NCBI GenBank assembly: GCA_948470475.1
Contig: OX419347.1
Location: forward strand, 2,853,572-2,917,571
Source: Galaxea fascicularis
Lineage: Eukaryota > Cnidaria > Anthozoa > Scleractinia > Euphylliidae
Length of the DNA stretch: 64,000 nt
Direction of reading: 5' to 3'
This document shows positions 59,871 to 64,000 of this stretch, piece after piece. Positions within the stretch are counted from its first letter, which is position 1; every line of letters starts with the position of its first letter. The translations under genes were made by a program, and so were the position numbers. Below the pieces are notes generated by a model. The model saw only the letters and a list, made by a program, of their open reading frames with translations. It was not told the origin of the DNA and did not search any database.

Positions 59871-62098
59871 ATATAGGCGCAAATTGCAGCCACGCAGTTC
59901 ACAATCTTATTAGAGAGAGTAGTATGATACACAGGTGCTCCCAGAACAGACTAAGTGAATAAGCCATCAGTGTGTGGGTTCTCCTCAGTTATTTAAAGAC
60001 CCTGAGTGTTGGTCCGGTCGACGTTTAAACCCCCGACCTCCCGCACAGCAGTCCGGTGTCCTACCAACTGAGCTAACCGGTCGGCGAATAGAGAATAATA
60101 GCCTGTCCAGCACAGCCCCGTACAGTAATTATACATGCATCACTGTCGTACTAACCCTGTTCCAAAAACGAGTAGAGTTTGAGCCACAAAATGCATAGGG
60201 ATATAATGTATGGCGCTGTGCGGAAATCTTGCCGAATATTGTACCGTACGCCTTACATGAATTTAAAGTCATGGCTTAAAAGCTGTAACATGAGCTGAAT
60301 TGGATTCAGTTAGAACCAATCGATAGTTAGTTACATCCTTAGTTTGTTGTTGAACAAAGTAACCTTACCTTCAATAAGCTTCATTTCTTTTTCCCATAGC
60401 AATTTTTGATAAGCGGAGGTGATAGAAATCAGCGAATGCAGCAAGCAGTCGAGCACGTGTTTTCACCTGTCGTGGATGGAGCTGTTTCAACGTTACTTGG
60501 TGTTATCATGCTTGCAGGATCAGATTTTGATTTCATTGTCAGGTAAAGTTTAAAAATAAAAATAAAAATAAAAACAAAGCTTTTTGTTGAAAGTTTTGTG
60601 TTTCAAAATATGGCGGAAAATGAGCAACCAGGCTTTTCTTCCCAACATCCTTCGTTAAGCATTAAGGTGTTCATGTAAGCGCCATGGTTTGTCTGTCGGA
60701 GCGAGCGTCGCTTTCCGTTGTAGCAACGGAAAATCTCAATTTTTATTCGACGGATCTTTCTGCAAACGCGAAGAGCTTTCGAATCCTTGTGAAAAAGAAG
60801 AGAAAAAGAGAGAGCGAATTGAAGAATTCGTGATCCTCCTTCGTTAGATTTTCTTAACTCGCAATGCTTTTCTGACTCTTATTTTAACATTTCTTTTCAG
60901 GTACTTCTTTCATCTGTTAGCTGCACTGATTGTCATTGGTACGCTGAATGGTTTAGTGTTTTTGCCCGTGTTGTTGTCCCTTGTGGGACCTGGACCAGAG
61001 GTAAGTTTGCTTAACGAGCGGGGGTATTTAGCTTCCTTTGGAGGGGGCTACAATCTTGGACAGAACAGGGTTTTCAATTTAAGCCGGCGCCCGACTTAAG
61101 TCACCGGCAACTTTAAGCATTTGCACCGGATACTTCGGCATACACCTCGGCTCCGCCACACTGTACTGCTATCGCGACGCAGTAGTCCTCCGGGTACTTC
61201 TGAATACCCTCCTGCTACTTTTTTTCTTTTTGAAACCCGTGCAGAATAAAAAGAGAAAGAAAACACCTCACCCCCGCCCAAATCAATGCTGAATTCGCGC
61301 TCAAACTAAAACATGCTTTTTTTCAATCACTGATAAAGCGGGGTTGGTCTTAATTTTTATTTGAATTGTCCAATTTCTGTGTTCTTTAGGGACACTCAAG
61401 GAGAGAAATCTCATTTGTATCTCCCAAGTACCATTGGACAAGATCGTGCTTTGGTTTTTGGGATTTTAATTTTGAGCTTTAATTAAGTTGCTTATGACCT
61501 TGTTCTGGCTTGTCACGCAATCTTTTGTTGGGTTGGAAAGGTCGCGTAACGAGCCAAAAGAAGGTCTGCCTAGCAGACAGCTGTGTGTATGGATATGAGT
61601 AATCGTGGTATTCTTTATTTAATTATGAAGATTGAAGAGGTCTCCCCTCCACGGACAGCTTCATCGGTGGGGTCGAACAGAGAATTTCTACCAAACTCTA
61701 CTTGCAGACAAGGGACTCCACCTACCGATTCGGAGCTATGCATTGTTACTAAGCAAGGAGAGCTGTCATCAGATTCCGTTGGGAGGCGTAACCGCCACAA
61801 GAGGGGTCCCCACAAAAGCAGAGGCCGTAGTAAGAGGCGACAAAATCAGCACCAGAGTACTCCCGCTGTGGATTCGGATTCGTCCAGTTCAACAGTGACA
61901 CGGGTAACTGCTCGGGCTACGGTCACAGTCGAACTTCACACCGAGCACACTTCGGAGAGGTCATCGTATCCGAACTTCCGTAGCGGGGCTCAGGCAGGAC
62001 CGATTCATAGCAAAAGGGAAATCGATGAGGAAGATTTGCATATCACAAACTTGGAGGAGTATGATGGCGATGCCAAAAGATACGTGGATGGGTCATAG
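39178..62098 (+). CDS. ptch: Patched, Hedgehog receptor, complete coding region in 26 exons
   Basis: Patched is a 12-pass RND-type membrane protein that removes sterol to keep Smoothened off until Hedgehog binds. Exons: 39178-39240, 40568-40760, 44704-44893, 45482-45551, 46370-46467, 46992-47115, 47585-47677, 49604-49725, 50245-50392, 50590-50721, 51800-51958, 52593-52679, 53487-53612, 54179-54297, 54758-55736, 56283-56519, 56898-56973, 57168-57310, 57469-57579, 57952-58024, 58144-58235, 58930-59121, 59502-59639, 60400-60542, 60901-61000, 61640-62098. All phases agree: 4467 nt, 1488 residues. TM1 is in exon 2, the first extracellular domain in exons 3-10, the sterol-sensing domain (TM2-6) in exons 10-14, TM7 in exon 16, the second extracellular domain in exons 16-22 and TM8-12 in exons 22-25. 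Patched hallmarks are [23 protein letters not shown] (Asp476-Asp477), DGLDLTD-like [12 protein letters not shown] and GVGVEFTVH (Glu1248). The last acceptor is chosen because it restores GPxPEVSP; 61574 and 61631 are alternatives. Confidence 0.97.
40270..40278 (-). promoter_or_regulatory. ptch: Exact GLI/Ci consensus motif in ptch intron 1
   Basis: TGGGTGGTC on the + strand is GACCACCCA on the - strand, the 9-bp consensus of GLI/Ci zinc-finger factors. It lies about 1.0 kb after exon 1 and 0.3 kb before exon 2. Patched is a known direct GLI target in many animals. Site use is inferred. By chance about one such 9-mer is expected per 130 kb counting both strands. Confidence 0.55.
40855..41310 (-). 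repeat. 106-bp satellite, reverse decayed copies (ptch intron 2)
   Basis: There are about three to four diverged units with AACAGCACCACAGGAAAGCA and CTCAAAAGTTAGAACCA blocks, reverse to 9655-10040. Confidence 0.8.
42095..42300 (+). repeat. Two-copy tandem repeat, 90-bp period
   Basis: TGGTTTAGC(G/A)TTGTGGACTC occurs at 42106 and 42196, and each copy continues through GACCACTGTGATGA and GATAAGAGTACAGACAA. The second copy carries an extra inverted piece (GTGAGTCCACAAC). Confidence 0.85.
42825..43000 (+). repeat. tRNA-derived SINE (ptch intron 2)
   Basis: The head is GGGTTGGCGCAGTGGTAAG, followed by TTTGATTCCCAGACTCGGCG, then GTGGGTTGAGTTTGTTGGTT, CTCTGCTCCGAGAGGTTTTT and CTCCGAGTACTCCAGTTTCC. 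This is the layout of a common anthozoan SINE (recognised from memory). Part of the tRNA-like head between the A and B boxes is deleted, so it is probably a dead copy. Confidence 0.8.
44028..44064. repeat. Short tandem CTCAATGAGCCGCCTG repeat
   Basis: Two direct copies of a 16-bp unit lie in ptch intron 2. The remainder of the 43000-44703 intron shows only short ORFs without family matches. Confidence 0.8.
45055..45275. repeat. GC-rich palindromic MITE, copy 3 (ptch intron 3)
   Basis: The copy shares TGTGCAAGTCCAGAAAATAT, AAGGTCAATGGAAATTCCAA and GAAAAGTATGGA(C/G)CTAAATTG with 183-385. It has long C and G runs. The overlapping proline/glycine-rich ORFs on both strands are repeat artefacts. 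Confidence 0.8.
47745..49278. mobile_element. 1534-bp hairpin-ended DNA transposon, MULE-like (ptch intron 7)
   Basis: A perfect 16-bp terminal inverted repeat (TAACCTGCGATCAGGC ... GCCTGATCGCAGGTTA) is flanked by an exact 9-bp direct duplication, GTATTGCAA, at 47736-47744 and 49279-49287. Nine-base duplications are typical of Mutator-like elements. Each end is also a hairpin: the left pairs GCCCAATTGTA with TACAATTGGGC, and the right pairs CTCTATTTTTCGTTTCG with CGAAACGAAAAAAAGAG. The interior has a 112-codon ORF (48205-48543) without a recognisable transposase, so the element is probably non-autonomous. Confidence 0.88.
51240..51480. repeat. Repeat rich in ACAAATGTTTCCC motifs
   Basis: ACAAATGTTTCCC occurs twice, with an inverted relative (GGAAACACAACATTC) and several TTGTTGC units. 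This looks like a MITE in ptch intron 10. Confidence 0.55.
51515..51705. repeat. TTAACCCTTTAAATG-ended MITE
   Basis: The left end TTTAACCCTTTAAATGCTAA and right end GATTAAATGGTTAACC are roughly inverted, and it contains AGTGTTACTATTAGGAGAAA. It is related to 1955-2055 and 9180-9415. Confidence 0.6.
53215..53350 (-). repeat. tRNA-derived SINE-like, minus strand (ptch intron 12)
   Basis: On the minus strand there is an A box (TTAGCTCAGTTGGTATGTTA) and a B box (GGATTTGAATCCCACACAAG), followed by GCCTGAATCTTTTTAGGCTT, a tail like that of 1730-1830. Confidence 0.75.
53400..53463. repeat. (AATC)n microsatellite
   Basis: About 15 pure 4-bp units lie 24 bases before the acceptor of ptch exon 13. 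Length variation here could sit close to that exon's branch point. Confidence 0.97.
53949..54119. repeat. Foldback MITE with about 76-bp arms (ptch intron 13)
   Basis: The left arm starts GTATATGTTACAGGTTAAAT and the right arm ends with its reverse complement at 54119. The arms differ at about five positions and the loop is about 18 bases. A TA at each outer edge would fit a Tc1/mariner-like target, but this is not certain. Confidence 0.88.
54758..55736 (+). CDS. ptch: ptch exon 15, enlarged TM6-TM7 cytoplasmic loop
   Basis: One 979-nt exon encodes about residues 575-901, nearly all of the central intracellular loop. It is rich in Ser, Thr, Asn and Gln with no predicted fold. A near repeat, RDSVINENA and KDSIINENA, is encoded at 55308-55334 and 55359-55385. 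The exon ends [15 protein letters not shown] just before TM7. From memory the loop is about twice as long as in human PTCH1. No PPxY motif is present. Confidence 0.93.
56645..56720. repeat. Short foldback repeat (ptch intron 16)
   Basis: TACCTTGAAAA...ATAGCATACAAG is followed by its inverse CTTGTATGCTATTTTTTCAAGGTA. Confidence 0.65.
58560..58866. other. Intron 21 of ptch, AT-rich with a possible short inverted repeat
   Basis: GGGGTTTCATTAGAAGCCGG and the distal ATTGAAACCCCTG suggest the ends of another small MITE (about 58688-58866). The rest of the intron has no clear feature. Confidence 0.4.
59185..59310. repeat. Palindromic CACAGCCC-type MITE, copy 2 (ptch intron 22)
   Basis: It runs from AAGATTTCCGCACAGCCCTA to GGGGTTGTGTGAAAATCTTT with TTATAC(C/A)TGCATTTTGTG inside, so its two halves are inverted copies. 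Confidence 0.8.
59790..60090 (-). repeat. tRNA-derived SINE with LINE-like tail, minus strand (ptch intron 23)
   Basis: On the minus strand the head has an A box (GGTTAGCTCAGTTGGTAGGA) and a B box-like GGGGGTTTAAACGTC. A body of about 200 bases and the tail TGTAAAGCGCATTAGATCAT ... GGTAATGCGCTATAGAAATT follow. The tail resembles the 3' tails shared by V-SINEs and CR1/L2-type LINEs (from memory). Confidence 0.85.
60100..60236. repeat. Palindromic CACAGCCC-type MITE, copy 3 (ptch intron 23)
   Basis: It runs from CAGCACAGCCCCGTACAGTA to GCGCTGTGCGGAAATCTTGC, with ACTAACCCTGTTCCAAAAAC in the centre. It is inserted right next to the SINE at 59790-60090. Confidence 0.8.
61018..61300. repeat. GCGAATTC/TGTCCAAGA repeat, reverse and split copy (ptch intron 25)
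   Basis: GGGGGCTACAATCTTGGACA lies near 61045, and CCCCCGCCCAAATCAATGCT with GAATTCGCGC near 61272. The two halves are separated by about 200 bases of other sequence. Confidence 0.6.
61640..62098 (+). CDS. ptch: ptch last coding exon, cytoplasmic tail
   Basis: It encodes about 152 residues starting [28 protein letters not shown] aligns with the TVTASASVTVAVHPP block of the vertebrate PTCH1 tail, and the acidic end is [16 protein letters not shown]. It is shorter than the mammalian tail and has no PPxY motif. Stop TAG is at 62096-62098. Confidence 0.92.
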   Translation, partial: VSPPRTASSVGSNREFLPNSTCRQGTPPTDSELCIVTKQGELSSDSVGRRNRHKRGPHKSRGRSKRRQNQHQSTPAVDSDSSSSTVTRVTARATVTVELHTEHTSERSSYPNFRSGAQAGPIHSKREIDEEDLHITNLEEYDGDAKRYVDGS

Positions 62099-64000
62099 GG
62101 GAGTTTCAGAAAAAAAAAAAAGCGTCCACACCCAGAATGAAGATGCGTCACACTTCCCTTTGTGGGTGAAAACTTGCGAGACGCGACTCGCACACGAATG
62201 CAGCGCGTGCGCGACGTGAGTAACCCAATGTTGCCTCGCGCGTTGCGTGGTATATTCCAAGAGAAGTATCATATCGGAGGTACATTCATTTCTTATGGAT
62301 TGTATTCAAAACGAGACCTGTGTTTGACTCTTGTACAGAAACTACACAGTAAAACTGGTTTTTACTGGATCATGCGAAAGTCTTACCGTATGAAAACGGT
62401 TTAGCGAAACACTAAAAGATCACAGTTATAATTTAGGTTGGAAAACGACGAATATAAATTTTATTTATATTGGTGTACAAAGTTCGAAGATGTAATTATC
62501 TGTCAGATAACCTAGTATATCTTGTTATCTCATTTCTAAGTGGTTAGAGTAAGGTAAGGGTTCTGTCTGTATTTATAGCAGGAAGGCAACGAAAAATGTA
62601 GCTATAATGTGATCGGCGTAAAACAGCGAGCTCAAGTAGATATCTGAGGTAAGGGACGGACCGTTTCAGCGGTGAAGAGAGAGTGGGGACCAAAAATTCA
62701 TGCGGAGGGTTCACGGGCCCGCAGAAAAATGTTCTTCAAGGCAAAGCTTGTAAAAATATCATAAGCTATTGCAAGAAAGTTTTCAGCCGCGAAAAAAAAT
62801 CTGACCTAAAATATTTTAGCCCCCGATCACGTGCCTCAAAAATGAAACGGTTCGTCTCTTAACACACTCTTTGAATTTACGGGTGACAGATAACTGGCTT
62901 CTTCGATAGTAGTTTCTAAGTTCTGAATATATGGATATTGGATTTTCGATCCAAAAAAGAACCCAGATGATTTCTTCTTACGAAGTGAATATTTTCTTTA
63001 AGAAGTATTTCGGTCTAAGTCAATTTATTCTTAAGTTAGTGTTTTCATTACTTTGTACTGAAACGCTGAATTGAGGAATCCAATACTACTCTTAGTTTTG
63101 CGGCAGCCATTTTGTTTTTAAGAGCACATCGTTCATTGCTTTTTTTCAGGAAGTTTGGGGCACTGTGAACTGCCTCTCAGTGTTTGGTCGTTGATTTGAG
63201 TTTTAAGTTGTTTACTATTATGAAATAGTATCAAACATAAAACGACAAGACAAATCTAGTAAGTTCTGGCCAGGTTGTTCTTTAGAATTGGCCTCTTATG
63301 TTAATTAACTACGTCAAAAATTCGTTCGTGATCTTGTTAAAAAAAATGGTAAAGTAGTTCAGTCATGAAGATGTCTGATTTTCAGTATATCTTTTATGGT
63401 TACTCTTTGCTCTTTGCTTCTACTCAACCACTTTCCCATTATACTAAAGTGGGTTCAGATACCCAAGTAAGACAGTACTTTAAACAATATGTAAAATCAC
63501 TTGCCGTGATTCCCAGTCGATAAGGGATTCGTATAAACCTGAAGGGTTTCATCAGTTACTTAATCTGTTGTACTATATTATAAAAAGGCAGTAGTCCATA
63601 AGTTATTTATTTACCCATACCGCATTCAATAAGCCGATTTATAGGACTCCGGACGACTCGACCTGACTCTTAACAGGTCCAGTCGATTTGTACTCGAGTT
63701 GGTGTACCGTTTGTCGTTATAGTCGTTGGTCGAGAATATTGAGTAAAGAGACCAACGAGTTAATAATAATTCATTATTACTGATAAACAATATGGGATAT
63801 TTAATAAATAAAGTTACGTTAAATTTATTGTCGTTGTACTGATTATTTTAGCGTCCGAGGGGTGTGGGCTCCTCGGTAACCATTGCTCAAGAGGCCTTAT
63901 TTATGTCCTTTTACAAGTTGTTCTACAGTCTCACCAATGCGTAGAGCACCTGTGCTCGGCTAGAAAGATTTGAGACTTGAAGTTATTATCCGTTGCATCT
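62099..64000. other. ptch 3' UTR and downstream DNA
   Basis: No gene is recognised. Overlapping AATAAA signals at 63803-63812 could end a long 3' UTR. Small ORFs (for example 62162-62404) have no family match. The last 150 bases are slightly more GC-rich but show no ORF of note. Confidence 0.5.

Overview
The window looks like nuclear DNA of a cnidarian, most likely an anthozoan such as a stony coral or sea anemone. It is AT-rich, its genes are split by GT-AG introns, it is crowded with short non-autonomous DNA transposons (MITEs) and tRNA-derived SINEs, and one gene is a full Patched orthologue. No prokaryotic features are present. The taxon is inferred from gene content and repeat style and was not checked against a database.

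Layout, all genes on the + strand. (1) 89-5378: the 3' part of a trans-2,3-enoyl-CoA reductase gene (TECR, last step of very-long-chain fatty acid elongation); its first exon or exons lie off the left edge. (2) 6578-11664: a seven-exon SAM-dependent methyltransferase of the sarcosine/dimethylglycine N-methyltransferase type, plausibly making glycine betaine. (3) 11665-39177: about 27.5 kb with no convincing gene. It holds a decayed LINE fragment, several MITE families, a near-perfect 76-bp-arm palindrome and arrays of a 106-bp satellite. (4) 39178-62098: a complete Patched (ptch) gene. I resolved 26 coding exons whose phases all agree, giving about 1488 residues. Its introns hold a 1.5-kb element with 9-bp target duplications, SINEs, palindromic MITEs and one exact 9-bp GLI-type motif in intron 1. 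(5) 62099-64000: the probable ptch 3' UTR and downstream DNA.

The three genes show no shared pathway. They are simply neighbours, although the long gap upstream of ptch would be the natural place for its developmental enhancers. I found no wholly new gene system. The most notable signals are the 1.5-kb hairpin-ended transposon, the 106-bp satellite scattered over five loci in both orientations, the near-identical palindrome, the GLI motif in ptch intron 1, and the enlarged central loop of this Patched protein.
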